This document shows, piece by piece, positions 1-17,513 of a DNA stretch of 64,000 nt. Within the stretch, counting starts at the first letter, position 1, and each line of letters begins with the position of its first letter. Source of the stretch: Thunnus maccoyii (taxonomy: Eukaryota > Chordata > Actinopteri > Scombriformes > Scombridae); contig NC_056540.1 in the NCBI RefSeq assembly GCF_910596095.1, positions 21,662,501-21,726,500 on the forward strand, read 5' to 3'. The notes beneath the pieces were generated by a model, which had not been told where the DNA came from, made no database searches, and saw nothing but the letters and a program-made list of their open reading frames with translations. The translations under genes were made by a program, and so were the position numbers.

Positions 1-357
1 TCGGGTATGAAATTAATCTGCAGATGCTCTGGTTCCAGATAAGACCAAAGTTTTCTATGGATGTCAGTTTTTGAGCCATGACAAGGCCAAAATGTGGCCT
101 ACAACAGACTTGCTTTTAGCGTAGCCGATTGCCGGAAATGTCTTTTGCTGCAGTTATTGATTTGCTGATCACTACTGGCCGGTTAAGAGGAGTGAGTCAG
201 CAGTCAGTGGTGGTACAAAACACGTTATAAAATAGGTTTTTTCAACAATTGTGAATCTCTGCAACCACGAGAGGTCCTTGAGCATACAGTCATAAAAGTG
301 CACAAAAAATATTAGGCCGGCGGGTCCAGTAGTATACGAGATTAGCTGCGGACAGAT

Positions 358-385
358 ACACACACACACACACACACACACACAC
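358..385. repeat. (AC)n microsatellite in septin6 intron
   Basis: Fourteen uninterrupted AC units in the intron just upstream of the first septin6 coding exon of the window. The rest of 1-578 is intron without other recognisable content. Confidence 0.95.
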
Positions 386-578
386 GACCAAATGCATGAT
401 ATCCTTCCAGTCTCACACCTGGCGGAGATGATTATTAGCTGCGATATCATTCAAGCATTCCTTGATGTTGGTGTGTTCTGCTACTGTACGCTTACTGCGG
501 TATAATCCATAATGAATGAGATGCCGTCTGATGTGTTGGTAAAACATGCACGTGTGTGTCACTATGTGTCTCTCACAG

Positions 579-6969
<6,391 letters not shown>

Positions 6970-8870
6970 GTCCTCAGCCCTCGAGCTTTGCTGAGGGACC
7001 ACCAGCCTTTGTGGGTACTGAGTACTGACCAGAGGCTATGTGGACCCCCCTTCCCATTCTTCAGGGTCTCTTAATCATTATCTTCTCTGCATACTACAGG
7101 GTTGATGTGTTACATGTGTTTCACTGCATCTCTTAACTTCACCTTGAGCTAATTCTTGCTTTGTCGCCTGTGCTTTTATGTGTACTGTTTTGTTTTTTTG
7201 TTTTTTTTGCTGTGACTAACATCTTTTCCACTTCAGTTGTGATTAAAAACTTATCAATTTAAGTCATATTTGAAATGTATATTTACGTTTTTGCTCACTT
7301 AAGTGATTCACAGGGAATGTAGACAAATCACGTTTGAATTTTAACACATCATTCAATATTTGTTGAGTTGTTTTCTCATATCTATGTACTTGATGATCTA
7401 CTAGAACGACTGTTTAATCACAGGGATTTGACCACCTGAGTTTGTATTTATTATAAAACCTTAACTTTTTTTTTTTCCTCACTGATAACAGATGCACTTC
7501 AAATTCTCCTTTTTTGTGAGCGTTTCTGCTTTGCCATCTCCTCTAACGGCCGGCTTTCTTTCTCTTTGTCTCTTCAGCTTCTTTTAATCTGTCTTGACCA
7601 CCTGAAGAGGGGATTGCAGCTTCAGCAAGAACTAAGCACCCTTTTACCTCTTCCTGTTTTCTCCTCGCTGTATCAACCTTTTTTATTCTCTCCCATCGCA
7701 TCTCCTTTTTTTTTTGTTTTTTTTTTTTGGTTGTATTTTTGGCCTTATGTGGACTCGCATGGTATTTCTGACCACCTGATGAAGCTCTTAACCCAAGCAG
7801 GTTGGGAACCGGGCACAATTAAAATCTAATATGTCTTAATGTATATAAAAAGAGAGTAGTTAATGTCATCAGTGAGGGGTTCACACATTTTACAAGACTC
7901 ATAGGTGAAACTTTAATTTTACTTGAAATAGAATTGCAATGATCTGCACTATGCACTCGTCTTTTCAGTTGGAAAGCTGATTCTTTTAATACAAAGCGCA
8001 CGTTAGAATAAAACAGGAACATAAAGGCTTGCTGATTAAAGATAAACTCATCGAGGACAGAAGCACTTACTGCACTATATGTAACGTGTTAAATCATAAA
8101 CAAGTAAAGTAGAACGAGGAGTAGAGTCATGTTTGAAACCTGCTTCCAGCGTTTACAGAACATCCACCAACGATCATCTTCACAAAACTGAATTTGGAGT
8201 CATAATCATGCAAAAAAGCCAAAGCAATATTTATATTTAAGCACTTCATGTGATGGTGCCCATGTTTACATGTCACTGTTGAATACCATGGAGGTCACAT
8301 GTTACGGCCTTTTTTTTTTTTTTTTTTTTACACATTGTGCTTTAATATTCAACAGCCTATTCTATATTTTGCATGCATCTTTTTATTTCATTACAGCTGT
8401 GATCTTGACCTTTTGACCTGCTTGTTTTTTATCCCTTTAAATTTCACAGTCCATTTCAACTTCATTGCTGTTTTCTTCAAATGGTGCATATTATTAATGT
8501 ATATTTGCTCAGCCCTTTGATTTCAGCTCCCCTTTTTTTGCCAAATATTAGTATGACGTGGAGTTGATCTGAATCCCAGATAGGAGTATTAAAAAAAAAA
8601 AAAAAAGATACTCATGCATTTATATAATTTATAAGGATATATTTTGTGTATTGAAGTGGAGACTTGTTGTTTATTACCTATGATCTTTGGACGTGACGAG
8701 TATAAAGTAACATTTTGGTGTCAGAAAATGCCATACATTTTTTCTAGTATCAGTCATCACCTCTTGTAGTCAAAAACTCTCCCACACTACAAAATTATTC
8801 AATATCTTAATTTAGTTTAATTCCATTGATGTACATTTTCAATAAAAAAAAATATGATCCAAGCTTATTA
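6970..8870 (+). other. septin6: probable 3'UTR of septin6 (long isoform)
   Basis: Runs from the TAG at 6969 to AATAAA at 8841-8846, which is followed by a T/G-rich stretch suited to cleavage. No reading frame of note is present. It holds poly-T runs near 7465, 7710 and 8310 and a poly-A run near 8590. The exact cleavage site is not visible from sequence. Confidence 0.5.
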
Positions 8871-10410
8871 AGATTTTGTCTTTTATTTGCAGTGTTGTAA
8901 ACTCATTGTTGTGTAAAATATTATTCTGCTGTTCATACTGTTGCACTTTAGTTCTCTGAAACTTAGTCACACCTCCTGAGGTTCAGTCAGTTCCTGTTTT
9001 GTGACATGTTTTGTTTATTTATATATGTAAACTTCCAGGAAGGAAGTCACTTTTATAAAAAGAAAATGGCAGCATAGAGTCGTTTATACATTTTCACATA
9101 AAAACACACAAAATGAAACAGTGACGTAGAGCACAATAACGTAGAGACACATTCTTCATTGAATAGTTTTTGAATATCTTGTTTGTTGCTGTTTCCCAAA
9201 CCTGGTTCCATAGTAAAAAAATGCACTTTTGCCAAATAAAAAACCCAAAACTGTCAAGTATAATATTCTTAGTATTATTATTATTATTATTATACATGAT
9301 GGGAAAATGACACATGACAGAAAATTATAATGTCACAATTTTAGGTAAGATTAAACTTTATTTATTGAATTTTTAAAACAAAAAATTAGACAACGAAGGA
9401 TAACTCAATCATTTAAAAAAATGTTTAGATAAACAAATACCCTTAAAATAGATACATGAAATTATTAAGAGTGAGTCAAAATAAAAAAAACTGAATTATA
9501 CGAAGTATAAATATGAAACCACATGGCCGATATGAGAAACATGCATACTTCCTTACATCTATACATGGTTCCTCTGAGCAGAGCTTTGTCAGGGTGTTGG
9601 GAGGTTTTGAATACTTCATATTGCTGCTGTTTCTCAGTCCAGTTCTAGTCTGTTTTAAGTTTGTATTTTTATTCATGATTTTATTATTTTATATTGACTA
9701 ACAAGAGGTTGTGATAAATCTATCTGTATTTACTTGTTTTTATGTTGTTTGTCTGTCTTCCATCAACACATCCACGCACCAAAATGTTCACAGCAACTGA
9801 AGACAAATTACATAAAACTTCAAAGGTCCCTGTCAGTTAAATGTCAAGTTTCTCTGAGCTCAATGAAAATACAACTTTGCCGATATTCAACTTACAAAAG
9901 TATGATGTGGAAACTTGAAGCCTCTGGTGCACAAACACTGAGAACAGACTTTACAGTGAAGTAGGAGATGTCTTGTGTCCAGCAGGAAAACTTGTGAGAT
10001 GAAATATATTTGCATATTTATAGATTATAGAATGTTTAATGAGAGAGAAGGAGGAGATGTAATTTTAAGGATCTTAACAAGATAATTTAACTTCAAATTA
10101 TTATTCAAAGTAGAGTATTTTACATACATCTTAAACATGTCCGGAGGGGATCTTTAAGGAACATGAATAATAAAGAAATACTATATACTATAAACACTAA
10201 GGTAAGAAGGTGATTACACTGACATAAAGTGCTGAAAATTTAACAATATACATAAACTAAGAAATTAAAATGTCTCAGGCTTTAACAAGACTTCTCTGAA
10301 TCTCCACAGTGAACCTGAGTTACTGCCAGTGGATAACATTTTGCATATTGTTTCAGTAAGATGTGTCTTACCTACTTTAGTTTTAACACCCTGTCTGAAC
10401 AGTCCAGATG
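8871..10410. other. septin6-nkrf intergenic region, no gene seen
   Basis: AT-rich sequence without splice-consistent coding exons. It holds an (ATT)n tract at about 9272-9293. Short open frames on both strands have no recognisable protein features. Confidence 0.6.
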
Positions 10411-11190
10411 CAGTGGTGGAAGAAGTGTTCAGATTCTTTACTTAAGTAAAAGTACCAATAAAGCAATGTAAAAATACTCCATTACAATCAGAATTAATGG
10501 AATCCTGCATGAAAAATCCTACTGAAGTAAAAAAAGTACAAAAGTATTATCAACAAAATGTAGTAAAAGTAATGCAGTAAAAGTATTGGTTTGGTCCCTC
10601 TGACTGATATATTATTATATATGACATCATTAGATTATTAATACTGAAGCATCAGTGTGTAAGCAGCATGTTACTGTTGTAGCTGCTGGTGGTGGAGCTA
10701 GTTTCAACTACTTTATATACAGTTTGCTAGTTTAGTCCAGTGGCTCCCAACCTAGGGGTCGGGCCCCTCCAAAGGGTCACCAGATGAATCTGAGGAGTCG
10801 TGAGATGAATAATGTGAGAGGAAAGAAGAAAAAACAAAGTTCTGATACATAAATCTCTTTTCAGTTTTTGGACTTTTTCTCTAATCTTTTTAGTGAAATA
10901 TTGGATCATTTGAACATTTATTGAAATGAAACCATGTGAGAAGTTTAGAGGGAAAAATCACTATTGGGTGGAGCTGTTAACAACTCATAGACATCTGAAA
11001 TGACTACACACTGCTTTTTGTAAGACGTCAAAAGCCACAAAAGTTGGAAACCACTGGTTTCTTTTTTAGCAATGTGTTGTATTTTAAAAGCTTGTTATAG
11101 TATCCATTGTGACAAATCTTCATTTGAAAAGAAACAAAAGCTGTCAAATAAATGCAGTGGAGTTTAAAGTACAATATTTCCCCTGTTCCT
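10411..11190. mobile_element. outer hAT-like non-autonomous element, right end missing
   Basis: The left end reads CAGTGGTGGAAGAAGTGTTC, followed by TTTACTTAAGTAAAAGTACC and several further AGTAAAAGTA motifs. This is the start of a very common fish short element with hAT-type CAGTGGTGG ends. It is interrupted at 10738-11056 by a second element. It then resumes with AATGTGTTGTATTTTAAAAG to GTACAATATTTCCCC near 11182. The expected complementary right end (CCACCACTG) is absent, so the copy is truncated just before the nkrf promoter region. Confidence 0.65.
10738..11056. mobile_element. nested hAT-like MITE, 319 bp
   Basis: The left terminus CAGTGGCTCCCAACCT is matched by a complementary right terminus AGTTGGAAACCACTG. 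This pair resembles CAGNGGTTCNCAACC hAT-family ends. The flanking 8-mers are GTTTAGTC and GTTTCTTT (5 of 8 identical), compatible with a decayed hAT 8-bp target duplication. There is no transposase frame, so it is non-autonomous. It sits inside another repeat of the same general class. Confidence 0.65.
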
Positions 11191-11209
11191 TATATACACA
11201 GTATATATG

Positions 11210-11258
11210 TATCATTGACTGTATATAAATATTATATATTTATATACAGTCAATGATA
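11210..11258. repeat. perfect 22-bp inverted repeat beside nkrf exon 1
   Basis: The arms 11210-11231 and 11237-11258 are exact reverse complements (TATCATTGACTGTATATAAA at the outer side), separated by TTATA. The stem is AT-rich in its inner part and could extrude as a hairpin. It may be the collapsed end pair of a fish MITE. It lies between the truncated transposon and the nkrf first exon. Confidence 0.85.
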
Positions 11259-11279
11259 TTTATATACTGACAGCAACAT

Positions 11280-11654
11280 GCGGAGTTTGAACTGTCCGGC
11301 GGCGGCAAAGCATTGTGGGTCAGTGCAGCGACCGACGCCATGACTGTAGCCGGAGCAGAAAATGGAGGCTTCCTGCTAGTTGAATGAGCAGCTGTTGTTG
11401 CGCAGCATTTTCCGTCCCGGCAGTTCTTCATAAAGGACACACACACACGTACGTGTCAGGTTTCTGTGAATCTGTTATAAAACTGTATGACCCGACTGGG
11501 TTAAAGTGGAGCTGAGCGAGCTGGAGGCTACTGAGCCAGCTAGCAGGCTAATGCTAGCACGATAATGATAACCGGCTGATTTTCTTTAAAATAAATGCAC
11601 CATCTCTTGCTCAGCTGAAGGAGATACTACCCGGACCAAAGGCTGCACCTTAAG
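11280..11654 (+). promoter_or_regulatory. nkrf: probable nkrf promoter and noncoding exon 1
   Basis: GC-rich block (GGCGGCGGCAAAGC at about 11299) within AT-rich surroundings, ending at a good donor TTAAG/GTAAGG (exon end 11654). The coding exon 2 acceptor at 12043 fits this donor. Transcription start is not determined. A 15-codon upstream frame lies inside (11340-11387). A frame continuous with the nkrf start crosses the exon 1-2 join but has no ATG before a stop, so the protein start stays in exon 2. Confidence 0.55.
11340..11387 (+). promoter_or_regulatory. upstream ORF in nkrf leader (15 codons)
   Basis: ATG at 11340 reads MTVAGAENGGFLLVE and then TGA at 11385-11387, entirely within the presumed first exon. 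The ATG context is ACGCCATGA (G at -3). If this stretch is transcribed, scanning ribosomes would meet it before the nkrf start. Function is inferred only. Confidence 0.4.
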
Positions 11655-12077
11655 GTAAGGCTGTGACACAGTTAACCACCCGCTCAAACATGTTTGTTGT
11701 GTTTAGCTTGTATTAGCTTGTGAGAGATGCACCCAGCTGGGCTAACGCTATCGGCCTACTGCGTCACTCTGCTAAGGCCTTGTGTTGGTACGAAATACAA
11801 CTGTTTTATCGCCTGTAACATCATATACATGAAATATTTAGTTGTGTAATACAATGTCTGCACTGACACGTAGTTATATTGTCTTCACTGAATGCTGCTG
11901 GCAGGTGGTGTTTGTTTTCCAGGGTATGTTTGAGTCTCTGTGGGGCAGCATGGGGTCTTAACTCATCATGTCCAGGTTTTCATGTCTGTGTATTTCATTC
12001 ATTCACTTCATGTCTGACTCAGTCATGTTGGCCTCAATTACAGGTATGGCCTGGGTTTGATTTGGACCGTGCTGGTG

Positions 12078-15000
12078 ATGGCAGAAGGGACTGACACTGG
12101 CGAAATGCCCTCCTTTGACCCAAGTCCTAGTTCTGAAGCAAAAAAGAGACCTACTTCTTCTGATGGCAGTGAGTGTTTATCTGAAAATGTCACATGAAAT
12201 ACACACTGACCGAGCACTTTATTAGGAACACCTGTGCAATCTAATGCAATCCAGTAAGTTTATACATTGTTTCTAATAATTTGCCCCCCTTGAGTATGTC
12301 AGTGGGGTGGACAAAATATTAGGAACACTATATAATGTAATGCACTCCAGTACACCACCACTACCCAGTAACGTTATCACCTTTCTAACAATGTCAACAA
12401 GAACTGAAAATGTATAAGCTTCACAAAAGTAGAATATATGGCAGAGCTGTTTAGGGAATATACTTTATAACAACGTACTAAACTTGTAGGTCTGCCAGGC
12501 ATTCGAGCCGTAACAGCAGTAACATGAGTCAGAGGTGTGTTTTCAGAGGTTCAGGTTGCAGCTTCGTTGCAGTTCTCTCCACTGTTAAAGGTTTGTAATA
12601 TTCTACCTTTTTGTTATTGTAAACAAACATAATTGAAAGACAAAAACCAACAGTGTGTCCCAAGCCATTAATTCCCACTGAAGACCTAAATCTTTTGAAA
12701 ACTAGCCATGAAAGTATAGTTTTGTAGTTTATAGCAGATGTTACTCAAACAGGAGTAAATGGTGTATTTGCTCGGGACTATTTTCAGCCATGGATTTTAG
12801 GCTACAGTGAGTATTCAAGACAGCAGGACGGTGTATGTAGGATCCACTCAGATAAACTAGATTGCCCATGTTCATAACGAAGAAACGTGTCACACAACAG
12901 TGTGGCTCATTTATGTGTTTTAAATCGAGGTTTATAGGACAGTGGAATAAGATATATCAGGCTTTGGCTACACAGACAATACTTGTTAATATGATCAGTT
13001 TATTGTTGGTTTTTGGTCTTTTAATTGGATTTGTTGACAATAAGAGAAACACAGAATATAACCAGACTTATCCTTTAAAGGCTCCAACCCATATGGCTCA
13101 ACATTTAGGATATATTGTCTAATTACTCTTATTGTCCTCTGACTCTTTTGTAAATGGGGTTGACGGAGGAGGAAAGCGATGTTTTGGGATTACCATAAGT
13201 GATTATTTAGCAGTCTTTAACCTGCCTTCTTTTATAAGGTACAACATGAATGGGGGGGAGAAAAACTAAGTAACGGAATGAAAACAGTATCTCTAACCAG
13301 TTTCATGGGCTCTTTATCACATTAATTCTGCTGTGCTGTCACATCTATACTCATAATGAACTGAGAAAATGTCATAAATCAAATTTAACATCATTTGTGG
13401 GTTTTCTAACTGTTTATCTGTGTCAAATTATTGCAGGAGACGAGCCCATGAGGAAAATGCCCGTGTCAAAGTTTGGTTCCAGACCTCGATTTGAGCCTGT
13501 ACACTTTGTTAGTGGTGGAAGCAGCGGAGGAACTGGCGCTGATGAGAAGGAGAACGATAAGGAGCGCAGGAGGAGTGAGCCGTACGGTGTGAGACAATGG
13601 GACTCTGAACACTCTTCCTACAGCAGCACCAGCAGAGCGCAAGGCTCTTCCTCTTTGAGGCCTGATTTTGATCGAGTGCCATCGTACAGTTCTGACTCTT
13701 GGGGTTCCCATAGAGATAGAGACAGAGAGAGAGACAGAGAGATTTCTTCTGGTGGTACAAGTGGGTTAGGTTATGGAGGTCGTGGGTCGACTGCAAACTT
13801 CATGGCAAAAACACAGCAGGACTACACAGCCAAGTATGAAGCCCACACCTCTCGAAACTCAGATTCCTATTCTCAGTCCAACAGGTACAATGGATACGGG
13901 GGAGGGAACAGATCAGGAGGCTGGGATTCAGGACGTCAGGGTTTGGGGTACAGTCATCTGGAAAGGCAGTCAACAAGCAGACCGTTCAGCAGAGTCTACA
14001 ACAGCCCGGGCAGGAGCAGTCCCGCCACTTCTCAGTCAGGGTCTTCATCGCAGCCTCTTCCTATATCTCAGTCAACATTAGATGAGAAACAGAGGCTGAT
14101 CGCCAATGTAGCGTCTGCGTTGGCTGTCGCTTTTAGGGACCCGATGTTCATGACTGGAAGTGAGTCTCCGAACTACAATTTCATGTTGAGCCGCAGCATC
14201 CAGGCCTGCAAGACCAATCCTGAATATATTTATGTCAACCTGAAGGATATTCCTCAGGCTGACCTACCCAAGAACAGGAAAGTACCGACAGATGGTTATG
14301 CCTGTGAACTGAGATGCCAGGGTGTTTATCTCGCTACCGGATACTCTGGCAGTAAAAATGGAGCGAGGGACCGTGCCTCTGAGCAGGCTGTAAAACTCTT
14401 CCTGAAACCAGTCGAGGTTCGTGTTGTGCAGCGCAAATACAGACACTCAATAGTCAATGACATGGTTGTGTGCCAGATGCACAGCCCCACGCCGGCCTTT
14501 TTACCTGCACTTCGCAACCCAGAGGATAAACCGACTCCCAGCTCTAAAGGCCAATACGAGCCTGACAAACGGAAGCACTGGACAGAGTTTGTGGTTATGG
14601 ACAACGCTCATGATGCCATCTGCATCCTTAACAATTCTGCTGCATTTAATCGCATGAAGATAGACTATAAGTTCGACCTGCTCCCAAACAACAGTGCTTG
14701 GCTGTGCAGAGTCTTCCTGCAGGACGAGCTCGTAGCACAGGCAACCGGCACTAAAAAGAGCTCAAAGCATGCAGCTGCAGAAGAGGCAGTAAGGAAACTC
14801 CGTATGAACCAGGCAGCACGACTGCAGCAGCAGCAACAGCAACAACAACAACAACAACTACAGCAGCAGCAACAGCAGCAATCGCAATACTCCAGAGGAA
14901 ATAATCAGTCAGATTCTGGTGGCCGCTTTGGGCCACCGGGTGGAAAAAAGAAGCATCTTAGTGAGTTGGTTATCCTGGAAAATTCTGACAATGCTATCTG

Positions 15001-15721
15001 TATCATTAATGACACCGCTCAGTTTAATAAAGTGACTGCTGATTACAAGTTCACGGTTCTGCCGGATCATCGCTGGAGGTGTGAAGTTTACTTGGAAGGA
15101 CAGTACGTTGCAGCAGGAATTGGACCCAAAAAAATAGTGAAGCACATTGCAGCAGAGGAGGCTTTAGCCACCTTGAGACAGACGCAGGCTGTGGTGAAAT
15201 CCAACCTAAGGAAGGAAGGTCACAACGACGCCATATCCCGTTCCCAGATCCTGGCTCGCTCAGGGGAGGAGGCCACAAGGCAGGAGATAAAAGAAGACAA
15301 CATCGGAAACCAGCTGCTCCGTAAGATGGGCTGGAAGGGCGGCGGTCTGGGCCGAGACGGGGAAGGCATCGCGGAACCGATCAGGGTCAAGGAGCAGTTC
15401 TCCAGAGAAGGGTTGGGTATGGATACAGATAAAACTGGGAATCAGCTCAGTAAGCGTGACATAGAGGACATCATTCGTAACTATGCCAGCTCAGACCGTC
15501 AGGATGATCTCCGCTTCTCCACCGACCTCACCAACGATGAACGCAAGCAGATCCACCAGATTTCTCAGAAATACGGCCTACGAAGCAAGTCGTACGGACA
15601 GGGAAGGCAACGCTTCCTCGTTGTCAGTCGCAAAGTACACAAAGACCAGCTCATTGGTCAGCTTTTACAGGAAGGACAGGTGGGACGATACGAGCTAGTG
15701 AAACCTCAGGCGTCTCACTAA
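12078..15721 (+). CDS. nkrf: NF-kappa-B-repressing factor
   Basis: NKRF is a nuclear/nucleolar RNA- and DNA-binding protein that represses NF-kB-driven genes such as IFN-beta and takes part in pre-rRNA processing. Coding exons are 12078-12168 and 13437-15721, giving 791 aa against about 690 in human. The start MAEGTDTGEMPSFDP matches the human MAEGIDIGEMPSYD block and has a purine at -3 and G at +4. Residues 32-270 are low complexity, rich in S, G and R. Three dsRNA-binding-like repeats follow at about 274-354, 410-486 and 535-612. A glutamine tract (Q11-L-Q7, residues 494-512) lies between the second and third. A G-patch comes next (about 651-696, NQLLRKMGWKGGGLG), then an R3H domain (about 703-770, TNDERKQIHQISQKYGL). 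The protein ends YELVKPQASH. AATAAA signals occur at 15846-15851 and 16448-16453. The family call is secure. Confidence 0.97.
12206..12440. repeat. dispersed repeat in nkrf intron 2
   Basis: Opens with ACTGACCGAGCACTTTATTA and then GGAACACC, a landmark I know from a widespread fish repeat (the CACTTTATTAGG type). A second AAATATTAGGAACACTATA follows about 105 bases later, suggesting an internal duplication. The right boundary is uncertain. Confidence 0.5.
12441..13436 (+). other. nkrf: remainder of nkrf intron 2
   Basis: Intron between the short coding exon (donor at 12169) and the large exon (acceptor TTATTGCAG ending 13436). No exon, RNA gene or recognisable repeat is seen. Confidence 0.7.
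14825..14881 (+). repeat. nkrf: CAG/CAA repeat coding polyglutamine in nkrf
   Basis: Eighteen glutamine codons with one CTA leucine in the middle, in the linker between the second and third dsRNA-binding-like domains. CAG and CAA are mixed, which is expected to slow slippage. The human protein as I recall it has no glutamine tract here. Confidence 0.9.
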
Positions 15722-16470
15722 TTTGCATGCAGAGCCAAAACAAGAAAAGGAAAAAAAAAAAGTCACTGGCTCGGACTTGAGAACAAATCACACTCAAGTG
15801 TAACTGCTGTGTTTATACTTGTGTGTGACAAATTTACAACACATGAATAAATTTGAATCTTTCAGGTAACACCTGTGGTTTCTGCATTCCTTTGCCATGA
15901 AATGTACTTAAGCTTTAAGTAATTTGTCTGTTTTGTCTCCTGCCATTCCACATATCTTATATTTGTTTCACTTTTGCACAACAAGCTTGTGTTCACTGCT
16001 TTGTGGTATCATGTCCTGATGACGCTCCAGTTATGAGTCAAAAAAACTCAACAACTTTTCACAAGTTTTTGTTACCAAAATCCACTTTTTTTTTTTTTTT
16101 GTTTAGTGGTTACTCAAGGAAACCTGGCAGAATATGCAGCTTTTCACTGCTTGTTTCATTCATTTGTAGACAGTTGATTCATGAAAGACGAGGATTAGAG
16201 AGGCATTAGCATCCAACAGTAACTAGGTGCTCATTACCAGTCTCACTGTAGTGATACATCTCTTTTCAGCAATACCTGCAATGTCGTTTGCTCTTTTAAC
16301 ACCTGGAGATTATTCTACAAGTTGCATCCATGGTTAGAAAAACAGTCACATGGAAACTGTAAGCTGTGACCTTTGTGAAATGTCAGATGTGTTGGTTCAT
16401 GTGAGTACAGTTAACTTGTCTGCTTGTTTTCACAGCTGTAATAACTGAATAAATTAAAACTGACAACCAT
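15722..16470 (+). other. nkrf: probable 3'UTR of nkrf
   Basis: Follows the TAA at 15719-15721. The first AATAAA is at 15846-15851, giving a very short 3'UTR. A second at 16448-16453 would give about 750 bases. There is a poly-T run near 16085-16100. Which signal dominates cannot be told from sequence. Confidence 0.5.
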
Positions 16471-16539
16471 CTACAGGCTGAATGTTATTAAGATGGGTAT
16501 TTTTTTTCTTTTTGTATGTTAAGATAAAAAGGCAACAAG

Positions 16540-17513
16540 GACAACTAATGTATATTTATTTTATTTACAAGAAAATGTACAATTTGTTACATGGGTTACC
16601 AGTGCAAAGTTTTATAATCTGAAAACAGACACCATCCTGTTTAAACAGTATGATCAGCTTATTATGACAGCTGATTTGTAAGATTGTAAAATAGCATAGA
16701 AATGTTCTCACACAGCCTTTAAATGTCAGCATTATGAAAATCTGTGCATGAAACAAAGTTAAGTGTCCTGAGAGGGCACTAAATGTCTTGTTTCTGGGAC
16801 ATTACGTGTTCACCAATATCTAGAACATTTTTAAAATCAAAAGGCATGGCTTTACAAGTACAGTTGAGAGAGAGAGAGAAAAAAAAACGACCCCCAAAGG
16901 CATCTGTTGAGTCAACAACTTGTCGGAGGGATGGATGTCCATGCCAAGTTAATTTTCTGTTTAAGTGATCCATCTGAAAGGCTTTCAAAAGGCAGAAAGA
17001 ACAAAATCAAAAGGAGTGAGCCCACTGAAACAGGAGGAAAAACACCCATGAACAGCTTTGTTTTTTTGGGGGTTTTTTTTGTAAATATGAACTTGTTGGT
17101 ATCTACACAGCAAACCACACAGCAAGCACATCTAATTAACTGTCACTGAATCATCCAACCAGTTTACTTTATGTATAAATAAACGGGTAGAAAAGTGACA
17201 ACTGAGAGACTGGCTATTGCGTTTTTTTTTTTTTTAAAAAAAGAGAGAAAGAGTTGGGGCATGTAGCAAGTAACCCAGATATAACAAGGTACATTAACTT
17301 TTAACAAACATACGCTATTGCCCAACAATAGCATTCGGCAGGAGTGAATGCCACAACACAACAGCATACAAACTTAGCAACAGTTATGGGACAAATATAC
17401 TGAGAAGGATTTTAAGATGTGTCATTTTATTTCTGTGAGATCGGTTGTTTTCTTGATCGGTGGTTTCTTGATTCGGGGCTGGACACTGTTCATACTCAGA
17501 ACGATAACTGGGG
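16540..17513 (-). other. ube2a: probable 3'UTR of ube2a
   Basis: On the minus strand this follows the ube2a TGA and ends near two overlapping AATAAA signals (seen on the plus strand as TTTATT at 16555-16560 and 16560-16565). It includes A/T-rich tracts near 17060-17080 and 17220-17240. Confidence 0.5.

Noticed and set aside
13397..13436. Extension of the nkrf frame upstream of the large exon (ATG at 13397)
   Set aside because: This is intron sequence before the acceptor TTATTGCAG. The conserved N-terminus MAEGTDTGEMP lies in the exon at 12078-12168.
13466..15278. Many open frames in other frames of the nkrf large exon
   Set aside because: Shadows of the clearly conserved nkrf frame. The minus-strand ones include translations of the CAG repeat as A/V runs.
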